Source of the DNA: Macrostomum hystrix
Lineage: Eukaryota > Platyhelminthes > Macrostomidae
Assembly (NCBI GenBank): GCA_950097015.1
Contig: CATNEN010000010.1
Location: 2,806,501-2,870,500 of the forward strand
DNA: 64,000 nt
Direction of reading: 5' to 3'
Positions 1 through 11,700 of the stretch are shown in pieces; positions within the stretch are counted from its first letter, which is position 1, and every line of letters begins with the position of its first letter. Position numbers and translations under genes: made by a program. The notes beneath the pieces were generated by a model. The model worked only from the letters and a program-made list of their open reading frames with translations. It was not told where the DNA came from and did no database searches.

Positions 1-511
1 CTCACATCTCATGGAGTCACAGCTCAGACTGCTCACATCTCATGGAGTCACAGCTCAGACTGCTCACATCTCATGGAGTCACAGCTCAGAATGCTCACAT
101 CTCATGGAGTCACTGCTCAGACTGCTCACATCTCATGGAGTCACTGCTCAGACTGCTCACATCTCATCATGGAGTCACAGCTCAGACTGCTCACATCTCA
201 TCATGTAGTCACAGCTCAGACTGCTCACATCTCATGGAGTCACTGCTCAGACTGCTCACATCTCATCATGGAGTCACTGCTCAGACTGCTCACATCTCAT
301 GGAGTCACTGCTCAGACTGCTCACATCTCATGGAGTCACAGCTCAGACTGCTCACATCTCATGGAGTCACAGCTCAGACTGCTCACATCTCATGGAGTCA
401 CTGCTCAGACTGCTCACATCTCATGGAGTCACAGCTCAGACTGCTCACATCTCATCATGTAGTCACAGCTCAGACTGCTCACATCTCATCATGGAGTCAC
501 AGCTCAGACTG
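1..511. repeat. 31-bp minisatellite, enters window from the left
   Basis: Head-to-tail copies of a 31-bp unit with the core ctcatggagtcacagctcag. Some copies carry an extra 3 bp (catcat), and cagctc alternates with ctgctc. About 16 copies are visible and the array continues beyond position 1. The unit is not a multiple of three and lacks stops in several frames, so open frames here are artefacts. Confidence 0.95.
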
Positions 512-1770
512 GCATGTCAGCAGTCCTGCACTGCATAGACCCAATTCAGACGGTCGCACGGAAGTCAAAATGATTTCGGCCTCTGCATTTACTGCCTCGC
601 TGCATACAAATCGAAGCACTCGAGACAAATAATGGGTCTGCAGTGAAAGTCGTGTTCTTGGGATTCTGTTCCCACATGTTATTTCCGATGCTACATCAGA
701 CCGGCCTCCCATTCCCTCACTCGCTGCCTTGTCTCTCCGCCTTCCACTTTGCTTGATGATGACAGGTGCAACAATACAAGCCATTGCGTCTTGCTTCTTC
801 TTGTCTTCTCGTCTTCCCGGGCAATGCAGCGTCTGCTTTCTCGACCCCGCAGCCACCCCCGCGCGGGCCTCCGCAGACTGCAAAAAACAAGGCCAACAGT
901 CACGCCAGAGGGGAGGGACAAGAAGGCGCTGGGGCTGATGAAAAAGTCTTGGATAACAAAATATATGGAGGCCTGGGAAATCGAAATTGTCATGTCCGCC
1001 GTTTGCGGCTCCGTTATTGACTCCGCCATTGTGTCAAAGCTGGGACTGGGTGGAACACGAACTGACTGCACTGGACAGAAGATGGGGAGTCTGCCAGGAC
1101 CTGCGCAATTTTCAGCTGCACCTGCCGCTGTGGGATCTATTTTGGGAATATTGTGGGACCGCCAGCGGGGGATCTTTGGGATCAGACACGCCTCGCGGAT
1201 CTGCACAGTCCAGCTTGAGGATCTATTAGTGAATGATTGAGGAAGCATGAAATCCCCTGCCATTTTCGTCTGTCACACAGTTTCCCCAAACTTAATTCCA
1301 GAGCTGCTGGGTTTGCTAGCCGCTGGATTGCAAGTTGATCGAGGCGGGCAGTCTGGGAGAGATGCCGCTAGCAGGTGCAGCGATGGCGCGTGTATTCTGT
1401 GACTGCGGACTGCATGAAAAATCACGGATTGCACACGACAGACATTGTGAAAACACTTGATGCAGCAATCTAGAAATACTTTGTAGTCTTAAATGGTTTC
1501 TAATTTTATGATGTACTGAGTTAAGTTTAGATTCAAATAGCTCTGCATAGGCATTGCTCTAATAATGGGACCCTTTGTTACATGACTTTTTTATGCTGTC
1601 TTACAGCAATCGGCGGGTTTTTGAGACCGCTGCATGGGCGGGCCTAGATTCTGAAATTTCCAGCAATTAATTTTATTGGATCCCAGTGAAGCGAAAGTTG
1701 CAATTACTCTATGATTGACCTCTGATTCTGAATTTTTTTTGGTAGATTTTAAATCACAGTCTCTTTTCAC
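512..1770. other. Non-repetitive stretch, no gene recognised
   Basis: Unique sequence between two arrays. Positions 700-1250 are fairly GC-rich and stay open in both strands for up to 190 codons. The translations match no family I know, and I see no convincing splice-site pair. It could hide an exon of an unknown gene, but I cannot support one. Confidence 0.5.
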
Positions 1771-2398
1771 CTTCCCCTACGTCTCCCCCCTTCCCCTGCA
1801 TTCTCAACCCACTTAACCTGCCTTCTCTCCCCCTTCCCCTACCGTTTCTCCTCTTAACCTACAATCTCTCTCCCTTCTCCTACCCTTTCTCCCCTTCCCC
1901 TGCCTTCTCTCCCCCTTCCCCTGCCTTTTCTTCTCCTTCCCCTACCTTCCTTCTCTCCCCTTCCCCCACCTTTTCTTCCCTTCCCCTACATTCAATCTCC
2001 CTTCCCCTACCTTCTCTCCCCTTCCCCTACCTTTTCTCCCTTCCCCTACCTTCTCTCCCCTTCCCCTACCTTCTCCCTCTCTTCCCCTACCATTTCTCCC
2101 CCTTCCCCTACCTTCTCTCCCCTTCCCCTACCTTCTCTCCCCTTCCCCTACCTTCTCCCTCTCTTCCCCTACCATTTCTCCCCCTTCCCCTACCTTCTCT
2201 CCCCTTCCCCTACCTTCTCTCCCCTTCCCCTACCATTTCTCCCCCTTCCCCTACCTTCTCTCCCCTTACCCCACCTTTTCTCCCCTTCCCCTACATTCTC
2301 TTCCCTTCCCTTACCATTTCTCCCCCTTCCCCTCCTTTCCTCTCCCTTCGTCTACCTTTTCTTCCCTTCCCACCTTCTTCCCCTTCTTGCCAGCCTTG
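1771..2398. repeat. Pyrimidine-rich minisatellite
   Basis: Imperfect tandem copies built on ccttcccctaccttctctcc, with variants of a few bases. The plus strand is almost purely C and T over more than 600 bp. Such homopurine-homopyrimidine tracts can form triplex (H-DNA) structures; that is an inference. Confidence 0.92.
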
Positions 2399-3014
2399 CT
2401 CTACCTGAATGTTTTATCTCATTTAGCGTATTCTGTATTATATGTAACAATATCTTATCAGTTCTCTATCTAATTAGAAAAGCAAACTCAGCTTGGGTGC
2501 ATGCAGGACCGCCTGTGGATAAGACTTTTTATTTTCGTCTATTTTTTAACCAAAAAAACGGTGACGGCAGGGGGTCGCAGGCTCAGCACTATACACAGTC
2601 AGGCATTGAAAATGGCCGTTTCGAATTTTGCAGAATGAGATTAACGGCTTGTATTGAAGATTTGCATTGCGCAACATGCGCCTGCCCTGAAATGGTATGG
2701 AGTGCAAGGTCTAAAGGAAATTATTTTTATAGAGAGGTCTTGCAAGAGATTCGTTTGACAGTTGAATAATCTTGACAGGCGTTTCGTCATCCAAGGGTTA
2801 ATAAAAAAAGTTCTGAAAAGCTTTCTGCCTGTAAAAAATGGTTCCGTAGTAGATTGAAAAATATAGATTGGTATGTTCCTAATATCCTACCTGTCGACCT
2901 CTCATTCCAAATTTCTCCCCTCTACACCACCCTCACTCTTGCTTTCTCTCTCTCTACCTTTCGCCTTCTCTCTACCTCCCTTCCGGTCACTCTACTTCTA
3001 TTTCTCTCATTATA
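2399..3014. other. Intergenic, no gene recognised
   Basis: Unique sequence with a 90-codon open frame at 2497-2769 whose translation has no recognisable domain. From about 2890 it grades into a CT-rich flank of the next array. Confidence 0.5.
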
Positions 3015-3530
3015 TCTCTCCCTTTCTCCCACTGCACCTCTCTTTCTCCCACTGCACCTCTCTTTCTCCCACTGCACCTCTCTTTCTCCCACTGTACCTC
3101 TCTTTCTCCCACTGCACCTCTCTTTCTCCCACTGCACCTCTCTTTCTCCCACTGCACCTCTCTTTCTCCCACTGCACCTCTCTTTCTCCCACTGCACCTC
3201 TCTTTCTCCCACTGCACCTCTCTTTCTCCCACTGCACCTCTCTTTCTCCCACTGCACCTCTCTTTCTCCCACTGCACCTCTCTTTCTCCCACTGTACCTC
3301 TCTTTCTCCCACTGAACCTCTCTTTCTCCCACTGTACCTCTCTTTCTCCCACTGCACCTCTCTTTCTCCCACTGTACCTCTCTTTCTCCCACTGCACCTC
3401 TCTTTCTCCCACTGTACCTCTCTTTCTCCCACTGTAACTCTCTATTCTTACCACTGTACCTCTCTATTCTTACCACTGTACCTCTCTATTCTTCCCACTG
3501 TACCTCTCTTTCCCGCACTGTACCTTTATT
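3015..3530. repeat. 20-bp minisatellite
   Basis: About 25 copies of the 20-bp unit ctctttctcccactgcacct, very homogeneous in the middle (mostly C/T changes at one site) and decaying towards 3440-3530, where cttaccactgtac variants appear. A 20-bp unit shifts frame every copy, so all frames stay open on both strands without meaning. Confidence 0.96.
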
Positions 3531-3936
3531 CCTCACGTTCTATCCCTCTCTTTCTCTCACTCTGCCTCTCTTTTTCCTCCAGCCTACTACCCAATCAATA
3601 TTTGACCGACAAAACCTAGCTTGCACATCTCTTCCTGTCATCTTATTTACCTGGCTCCAAACCTGCATCCCTATTCCCCATTTTCTAATCCCCACACGGG
3701 TGCCGCAGATCAAACATAAATGCCCAGAGCTTCAACTAAGCATAGCTTTTTACTGTCAAAGACAGGGCACGCGGCAATCATTTCTGCCATCAATTTCCTT
3801 CTTTTACTTTTTTCTAACTTTTCTAAGAACAGAAACTAAAATCCCCATTAGCCCCAACGCCTCCCTCCACGGAAATTCACCAGCGGGATCCATTTTCGGC
3901 ACCAGATCCGCACCCCACATCCCAAATCCCTGCGGA
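3531..3936. other. Upstream region of the MyoD gene
   Basis: Unique sequence between the minisatellite and the promoter. No open frame of interest. Distal regulatory sites are possible but none can be called. Confidence 0.5.
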
Positions 3937-4068
3937 CCAATCGGGGCAGGGCGAGTTTGACAGGCGGAATTGCCGGCCAATGGACCGCCCGCCACCGGCC
4001 TGCAGACCCCGGCCCAGCGCCCGCAGCCCACCCCTCCGCCCCGGCAGGCGCGCCGCCCGGGCTATAAT
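3937..4068 (+). promoter_or_regulatory. Candidate core promoter of the MyoD gene (two CCAAT boxes, TATA box)
   Basis: CCAAT boxes lie at 3937-3941 and 3977-3981, followed by a TATA-like element (ctataatg, 4062-4069) in a GC-rich setting. The CCAAT-TATA spacing of 80-130 bp is the classical one. It predicts a transcription start near 4090-4100 and a 5' leader of roughly 240 nt before the ATG at 4333. A CAGCTG E-box, the site bound by myogenic bHLH dimers, lies at 4114-4119. Autoregulation is therefore possible but is an inference. Confidence 0.55.
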
Positions 4069-4332
4069 GTATGGGAGCAAATGTTGCAGACAACTGGCCA
4101 CTTCCCTGAGCAGCAGCTGACGAGCAGGCGTCTCTCGAACAGTCCCGGCCTTTCTGCTTTCAACCGAAAAAGTCAAACAAAGTCAGAGTGGGACAGACAG
4201 AGAAGGGAAACGTTGCTGAAGTCGTTATTGAAGAGACACGCGCGCAGCTCCGTCCTTGAAAGCCTGTGCAGGCGCCTGTTGCTCCGGCTCAGCCTGTCCC
4301 GCGCCATCAAACGCCACCCCCTTCCAGCAGCC

Positions 4333-5031
4333 ATGCGCGATTGTCAATCCGGCTACGCGGTGCAGAGCTATTTCCCAGCCTGCGATCCTTCATCCTCAAC
4401 AACTGTTCTCACAACTGGCTGCGCCAGCCTGCAGGTATCAGCTGGCCTGTCAGCCTGTCCATTGCAGCAGCAGCAGCAGCAGGACCCGCTCAGCGGCGGA
4501 GGAGGAGGTTGCGGCGGCGGTAGCGGAGTCGCCGCTGCGGCCGCTGCAGCGGCGGCAGCTGCGGCGGCTGCCGCATCTATAAGTAGCCAGCAGGGAATTT
4601 GCAGCAATAATACTCAGCAGCAGCACCAGCAGCCACAGCACAATGGCCATGCCGCAGCCATTAACTCTTATCTGTACGGCCCAGCTGATTACTACGGCTC
4701 CTACTATGGCAGAGGATATCAGCAGGTGAGAGAAGAACTGCTTCATGTTCTTTCAGTTCTCGAATGCTTTGTCGAACTTAAAACTTGACAGCCCATCCAC
4801 CCTCCTTCGCCCCTCCGCCCGCCAGCCGGACATGTTCTATGGTACACCGGCTGCGGCGGCCGCCTACGCAGGAGGTTACGCGGCCGTTGGCAGCTACCTG
4901 AGTCCGGCCAACTCCTACTCAAGCTCGCTGAGCTCACTCAGCCCGAAATTCGCGCATTCGCCAAATCTCAGTAGCTCCCTCATCAGCCTTCAGCAGCAGC
5001 AGCAGCAGCAGCAGCACCATCAGCATCAACT

Positions 5032-5065
<34 letters not shown>

Positions 5066-6746
5066 CAACATCAGCAGTCTCAGCCGCAGCTGCATCAGCT
5101 GCATCCTCAGCATCAGCAACATCATCAGCAGCACCAGCTCCAGCAGCAGCAGCAGCAGCATTTGATCCAGCAGCAGCACCCGCTGCAACAGCACCAACAG
5201 CAACAGCAGCAGCCGTCTGGTAGGAAGTCCGCAGACTGTCCCATCGCTACATCAGCCTCGACGCCTGCAGCATCAAAGTCGGCAGTACCCGCTGCCGCCG
5301 CTGCTTCAGCTGCCGTGACTTCCATTGCTCAGTCAGTGGACATTGACGCGAAGCCACCTCGGAAGCTTCTACCAGCTGCAGCCACAGCCGCTGCTGCGGA
5401 CCCTGTGGAGAGTCAACAGCAGCAGCTGCTGCCTCACCAAGGCGATCTGCAACATCAGCAGCAGCCACAGTTGCAGTGCCCGAATGGCAATCACAAGGTA
5501 GGCTCACATTACATACAATACTACTCTTACTTATTAACACCAATCCTTTGATGAGCCGCCAGTCACCCCAATCCTTTGATGAGCCGCCAGTCACCCCAAT
5601 CCTTTGATGAGCCGCCAGTCACCCCAATCCTTTGATGAGCCGCCAGTCACCCCAATCCTTTGATGAGCCGCCAGTCACCCCAATCCTTTGATGAGCCGCC
5701 AGTCACCCCAATCCTTTGATGAGCCGCCAGTCACCCCAATTCTTCGATGAGCCGCCAGTCACCCCAATCCTTTGATGAGCCGCCAGTCACCCCAATCCTT
5801 TGATGAGCCGCCAGTCACCCCAATCCTTCGATGAGCCGCCAGTCACCCCAATCCTTTGATGAGCCGCCAGTCCGCACGTACAAAGGCAACTCATTATCCA
5901 ACCCACTCAGGAGGAGCACGTGGTTGCCCCCGGCGGCCATGGCAAGTGCCTGCTGTGGGCCTGCAAGGCCTGCAAGAAGAAGACGATCACGGTGGACCGG
6001 CGCAAGGCTGCCACGATGCGCGAGCGCCGCCGGCTGCGCAAAGTCAATGACGCATTCGAGGCGTTGAAGCGGCGAACCAGCGCCAACCCGAGCCAACGCA
6101 TGCCGAAGGTGGAGATCCTGCGCCAGGCCATCGAGTACATAGAGTGCCTGGAGGACATGCTGCACAGGGCAGGCAAGTCCGTCGCCAAGATCTCCTGCGA
6201 CCTCAGCGGCAGCCTCGACCTCGGCAAGTCGACGGCTTCGGCCGGCTCCCGAGTCAAGATGGAGGGAAAGCCCGGCGCCGAGGACTCTGATGACACCAGG
6301 ATGGACCAGGACGGCGAGGATGACGACGAGGAGGACGATGACGACGACGAGGAGGAGGAGGAGGGCGGAAACCGCGGCGAAGTGTCGCACTGGAAGTCGC
6401 GCCGGCACGAAACGTACATGTCTCTCGGTGAGTTGTCGAGTGACCAATAAACTAAAGTCTAGTTTAGATTTTCTAGGAAAATCAGAAATGTTTCTTCGAG
6501 TTTTAAAAAAGTTCTTAGAAAAGTTCGATAAAATCTGCATTAAAGTACATGTGTACTTTTAGCGTGTGTCTTAAAGTGCATTACAAATCCTGAACAAAAC
6601 CCAAAACTGACATTCCAGGCTTTGAGTGCGGCGGCTCCTCCGTGCCAGACGAGGTGAGCAGCCTGAACCGGCTCAGCTCAATTGTTGAGAACATCTCGCC
6701 CAAGACTAACCCGACCCTGCTCACCCACCTGGAGGCGGCGAATTAA
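4333..6746 (+). CDS. MyoD: MyoD-family myogenic bHLH transcription factor (4 exons)
   Basis: Muscle-determination transcription factor acting in the nucleus as an E-protein heterodimer on CANNTG sites. Coding exons are 4333-4725, 4826-5497, 5911-6427 and 6619-6746; all junctions are GT-AG, phases 0, 0, 1, giving 569 residues. Residues 358-376 form the family Cys/His-rich segment ([15 protein letters not shown]). The bHLH at about 385-440 starts [18 protein letters not shown] and keeps the Ala-Thr pair and the junction Lys of myogenic factors. The last exon carries the family C-terminal helix [14 protein letters not shown]. The protein is much longer than vertebrate MyoD (about 320) because exons 1-2 encode poly-Gly, poly-Ala and long poly-Gln/His tracts, and exon 3 encodes an Asp/Glu run. 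The start ATG follows the TATA box; an upstream in-frame ATG at 3970 lies in the promoter. An alternative exon-2 acceptor at 4756 would leave a 31-bp intron and was not used. Confidence 0.93.
5541..5871. repeat. 29-bp minisatellite inside MyoD intron 2
   Basis: About 11.4 nearly identical copies of a 29-bp unit with the core cctttgatgagccgccagtc. It fills most of the 413-bp intron 5498-5910 and stops about 40 bp before the acceptor of the bHLH exon. Three copies carry ttcg or attc variants. Confidence 0.96.
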
Positions 6747-7465
6747 CTATGAAAAATGCTTTGACTCGATTCGACTCAAATTTGACAGCTTTTGATAAAT
6801 ATGAGTAAATATGAGTTTGATCATGCTTCTATTTGATAATTAGAAAATGTAATGCAAAACGGAGCCCTGCTCTGTTTAACCAGCCTCTGTAATGCTAGCT
6901 TGCTCTTTGACTGTACAGAAATCCACAGCCCGGCTCACGTATATTGGTGGACTTTTTCTAAGAAAGGTAGCTTATTTTAATGGCAGTTGTCTGCACTTTG
7001 TAATCTCACGCAAAACCACCACTGCAAGTTGTCACACTGTTCAGTCAGTAAATTCTCAATGCTTTTGTGTCAGCCTTTTTACTTTTAAGTTTGTCTTCCT
7101 GACAGAAGTGTAAAAAATTAACTTTTTTATTAGCTACAATTTTGGCCTTGAAAATTATAACAAAATTTACGGTGTGGCGATGCACGACTAGCGCCGCAAC
7201 GGCATGCCAGACACAAAAACGCATGACCTTTTAGTCTTCTTGTAATTTCTGGTTTGTGTCCATGACCAACCAGCAAACTTGCACAGTGATTACATTGATG
7301 GCTTGCTAGCCATGGACTTCTATACCATTTTCGGACATTGTGTAATAGAAGGCAGATTTTAGGAGCTGCAAATTTGCCAATTTCAAAGAAACTGCTTTTT
7401 GTGCCATTAAGGTACTCCATGCAGCATTCAGGCTAAGGCTAATATATACAGGACAACTTCTCACC
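6747..7465. other. MyoD 3' flank, no further gene recognised
   Basis: AT-rich sequence after the MyoD stop, expected to hold its 3' UTR. I see no clear AATAAA signal close to the stop. Short open frames on both strands show no known domain. Confidence 0.5.
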
Positions 7466-8938
7466 CTCAGCCTACATTCAGTCACTCCCTCAGCCTTTAT
7501 TCAGTCACTCCCTCAGCCTTTATTCAGTCACTCCCTCAGCCTTCATTCAGTCACTCCCTCAGCCTTCATTCAGTCACTCCCTCAGACTTCATTCAGTCAC
7601 TCCACCAGCCTTCATTCAGTCACTCCCTCAGCCTTCATTCAGTCACTCCCTCAGCCTTCATTCAGTCACTCCCTCAGCCTTCATTCAGTCACTCCCTCAG
7701 CCTTCATTCAGTCACTCCCTCAGCCTTCATTCAGACTCCGGTCAGCCTTCATTCAGTCACTCCCTCAGACTTCATTCAGTCACTCCCTCAGACTTCATTC
7801 AGTCACTCCCCCAGCCTTCATTCAGTAACTCCCTCAGACTTCATTCAGTCACTCCCTCAGCCTTCATTCAGTCACTCCCTCAGCCTTCATTCAGTCACTC
7901 CCTCAGACTTCATTCAGTCATTCCCTCAGCTTTCATTCAGTCACTCTTTCAGCCTTCATTCAGTCACTCCCTCAGCCTTCATTCAGTCACTCCCTCAGCC
8001 TTCATTCAGTCACTCCCTCAGCCTTCATTCAGTCACTCCCTCAGCCTTCATTCAGTCACTCCCTCAGCCTTCATTCAGTCACTCCCTCAGCCTTCATTCA
8101 GTCACTCCCTCAGCCTTCATTCAGTCACTCCCTCAGCCTTCATTCAGTCACTCCCTCAGACTTCATTCAGTCACCCCACCAGCCTTCATTCAGTCACTCC
8201 CTCAGCCTTCATTCAGTCACTCCCTCAGCCTTCATTCAGTCACTCCCTCAGCCTTCATTCAGTCACTCCCTCAGCCTTCATTCAGTCACTCCCTCAGCCT
8301 TCATTCAGTCACTCCCTCAGCCTTCATTCAGACTCCGGTCAGCCTTCATTCAGTCACTCCCTCAGACTTCATTCAGTCACTCCCTCAGCCTTCATTCAGT
8401 CACTCCCTCAGACTTCATTCAGTCATTCCCTCAGCTTTCATTCAGTCACTCCCTCAGCCTTCATTCAGTCACTCCCTCAGCCTTCATTCAGTCACTCCCT
8501 CAGCCTTCATTCAGTCACTCCCTCAGCCTTCATTCAGTCACTCCCCCAGCCTTCATTCAGACTCCGGTCAGGCTTCATTCAGACTCCGGTCAGGCTTCAT
8601 TCAGACTCCGGTCAGGCTTCATTCAGACTCCGGTCAGGCTTCATTCAGACTCCGGTCAGGCTTCATTCAGACTCCGGTCAGGCTTCATTCAGACTCCGGT
8701 CAGGCTTCATTCAGACTCCGGTCAGGCTTCATTCAGACTCCGGTCAGGCTTCCTTCAGACTCCGGTCAGGCTTCCTTCTGTCACTCCCTCAGCCTTTATT
8801 CAGTCAATCCCCCAGCCTTCATTCAGACTCCGGTCAGGCTTCATTCAGTCACTCCCCCAGCCTTCATTCAGACTCCGGTCAGGCTTCATTCAGACTCCGG
8901 TCAGGCTTCATTCAGACTCCGGTCAGGCTTCCTTCTGT
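7466..8938. repeat. Large two-family minisatellite (23-bp and 22-bp units)
   Basis: About 1.47 kb of tandem copies. The main unit is 23 bp (core cttcattcagtcactccctc). A second 22-bp unit (core cattcagactccggtcaggc) appears singly near 7730 and 8330, as a block of about 10 copies at 8550-8780, and again at 8830-8930. Both share the ttcattcag half, so the second looks like a derivative in which the tail was replaced and then amplified. Confidence 0.95.
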
Positions 8939-10084
8939 CAGTATTCAGCCCGGTGATGGGCCGCCGTCTTTCTACCAGCAGCGCAGCAGAACTTCAATCG
9001 GGTCTCGGGTTGCTAAGCGAACACTCTGCTCGAAGTACTTAACAATCTCGGCCACTTCGCTACTAAAAAGAGCTGCACTGGACGGACTGCAACCTGATCA
9101 TGTTTGCCAGGGTTCTTAAAGGGATTTCTATTGTTAATAGGTGTGTTTACACTGGATACCTGATCCCAAGCTGTTCACAGAGTCTTAGACGCATTCGAAG
9201 CGTTTTCACTACAGTCAGAGGCGGAATCCCCACATAGTCACCATGGGAGCCAACCGCTTATCATAGGCACTTAAAGAGGCCTAATAGTTTTAAAAGAAGC
9301 AGATTAGGTTTGGATGCTTTAGAATTTTTGTGTGCGCGGCTGTTGACTATAGCGGATAATCGGGTCGAGATTATCGGCCGAGGGAATTGTGAAGTGGCTC
9401 GCGCAATTGTCACCTCCGAGAGATCTGCTTTAAGCCCGCGCAGTGCGCACTGAATTTCCCGCCGAGAGAGGCGATATCTTATTCGCGAAATCTGAAAATT
9501 TGATCGAACAAAAATAAAACAAGAAAAAAGCCGGTTCTAGGGATATTATTTCTCTTTGAGTTTTTTTCCCAGTGGGTGGGGAATTATTCAGAGCCGTCAG
9601 GAATTCGGATCGCAATATAGCGCCGCGGGAAGGCTGATGACGGGGATTGTCAATTAACCAGAGGCACGCACGCAGGCGTGTCTGCCACACGATCCCACAG
9701 GTGCTCCGCAGCCTTGATTCAGCGGCCCCCTGCACCCTCCCGTATTGTTTTGATTGCGACTGAACGGAGCAGGGACAAAGATTACAGCTGATCAAGATGC
9801 GGCTTCAGCGCACGACTCTCGGCGGGGTGTCCTCACATTTTCAGCTGGATGCTGGTGGCACCTCCATGCGATGATTATTAGCAATCTAATTTGCATAAGA
9901 AGAATATTTTCTTGGTAAAATGAAATTCTCTCCGCGTGTCTTTTCTAAACTTCTTGTGAACTCTTCAAAACTCGTGCAATCTTTCTCCATCGAAATCACA
10001 TTTCTTAACCGAAAACTTCTTAACCATTATCTATCCCCCATTCTTACTCCACCCACTCCATCCCATCCGTTGTCTACTTTCTCC
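8939..10084. other. Intergenic, no gene recognised
   Basis: Unique sequence, moderately GC-rich at 9350-9800. A 121-codon minus-strand frame (9430-9795) has no recognisable domain. No RNA gene seen. Confidence 0.5.
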
Positions 10085-10330
10085 CATATCAACATTTCCC
10101 CTATTTAATACTCCCTCCCTTATGTACCTTCTCCCCTATCTACTCCCTCCCCAATCAGATTTCTCCCCTTATCTACTTTCTCCCCTATCTTCTCTCTCCC
10201 CTATATTCTCTCTCCCCAATTTACTCTCTCCCTTATCTACTTTCTCCCCGATCTAACTTTTCCCAAACTATACTTTCTCCCCATATACTATCTGCCCATC
10301 GTCCGTCCCCAATCGAATTGCTTCTAGTGA
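10085..10330. repeat. Degenerate pyrimidine-rich tandem sequence
   Basis: Irregular repeats of the ctcccctatctactttctcc type, more diverged than the other arrays. Probably an old minisatellite. Confidence 0.7.
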
Positions 10331-11062
10331 ACATTTCCCGCTAAATTTTCTAACCTGTAAACCCCGATCAATTTAGTCGCCAACCTAAACTGTACAGTCT
10401 GATTGCGCATCTCTTGTAGACACTTTCCCAATCAGGCATTTGAGCCATGCAGGCAGATGAAAATCAGCTTTAGCAGAGCAGCTGGCAGGTGTAAATCAAT
10501 CTGCTAACAGCGGCCTTCACCTAAGCTTGCATCACCACCAGGCAGTATCCAAGCCATCAGTTTTTTGTCTTCGCAGCATCGAAGGAAGCGTCCGCGTCAC
10601 CGACGTCCGCCGTCTCCGAGCGATGTTGCGCCAGCTGCCGCGGTCGTTCGCCGAGCTCCTCTAACGGCGCCTCCGACAAGCCACCCGGATACCAAGCGGG
10701 GAGATCGCCGAGGGTGATAGGCCACCTCCGAGACACTGCTGATGTTGCAGATGAGTGGATAATTGGCTCACTGTTTACATTATCACATGCCGCCTCGGTT
10801 ATTATGCCTGGCACTTCAAGAATGGGATGGCCCACTGTATACAAAGCGGTTTCAAATTTGTTTATTTGCGTTCAACTGGCAACCGAATCTTGCAAGCCAA
10901 GGCTTTATACAGTTCGCAATCTTTTGAGCTACTCAAGAAATGCAAAATTATCTACTTTCACCTCTCTAATCTTCCATTTTTAAGCAGGTAGTAACTTGAT
11001 ATCATCAGAAGTTTCTTGCGTTATACACCAAACTTCATTTTTACTTACTTATTTTCTAACCC
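10331..11062. other. Intergenic with one possible exon
   Basis: Mostly anonymous sequence. A polypyrimidine tract followed by AG at 10575-10576 introduces a short GC-rich segment, listed separately. The rest (10680-11062) has open frames without known domains. Confidence 0.45.
10577..10664 (+). other. Possible 3'-terminal exon of an unidentified gene
   Basis: A textbook acceptor (ttttttgtcttcgcag) ends at 10576. Read in phase with one leading base, 28 codons follow to a TAA at 10662-10664; the translation is Arg/Leu-rich (for example RRLRAMLRQLPRSFAELL) and helical in character. No partner exon was found upstream, and another frame is also open, so this is only a candidate. Confidence 0.25.
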
Positions 11063-11700
11063 TTGCCTATCTTATCCCCTACATCCGCATCTTATCCGCT
11101 ACATCCCCATCTTATCCCCTACATCCCCATCTTATCCCCTACATCCCCATCTTATCCCCTAGATCCGCATCTTATCCCCTACTTCCGCATCTTATCCCCT
11201 ACTTCCCCATCTTATCCCCTAGATCCGCATCTTATCCCCTACTTCCCCATCTTATCCCCTACATCCGCATCTTATCCCCTACTTCCCCATCTTATCCCCT
11301 AGATCCGCATCTTATCCCCTACATCCGCATCTTATCCCCTACTTCCGCATCTTATCCCATACATCCCCATCTTATCCGCTACATCCGCATCTTATCCCCT
11401 ACATCAGCATCTTATCCCCTACTTCCCCATCTTATCCCCTACTTCCCCATCTTATCCCCTACTTCCGCATCTTATCCCCTACTTCCCCATCTTATCCCCT
11501 ACATCCGCATCTTATCCCCTACTTCCCCATCTTATCCCCTACATCCCCATCTTATCCCCTACAGCCGCATCTTATCCCCTACTTCCGCATCTTATCCCCT
11601 ACTTCCGCATCTTATCCCCTACATCCGCATCTTATCCCCTACATCCGCATCTTATCCCCTACATCCCCATCTTATCCCATACTTCTCTATCTTATATCAT
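11063..11700. repeat. 20-bp minisatellite
   Basis: About 31 copies of cttatcccctacatccgcat, with two variable positions (acatcc/acttcc/agatcc and gcat/ccat) shuffled between copies. As with the 3.0-kb array, the 20-bp period leaves frames open without coding meaning. Confidence 0.96.

Noticed and set aside
42-632. 196-codon open frame of Ser/His-rich repeats
   Set aside because: Produced by the 31-bp minisatellite; several frames are open and no domain is present.
691-1263. 190-codon minus-strand frame as a gene
   Set aside because: No known motif, and open frames exist on both strands of the same GC-rich segment.
2854-3619. Long open frames on both strands
   Set aside because: A 20-bp tandem unit without stops leaves every frame open; the products are pure repeats.
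4745-4825. Earlier acceptor at 4756 for MyoD exon 2
   Set aside because: It would leave a 31-bp intron. The acceptor at 4825 has a long pyrimidine tract and gives a 100-bp intron in the same frame.
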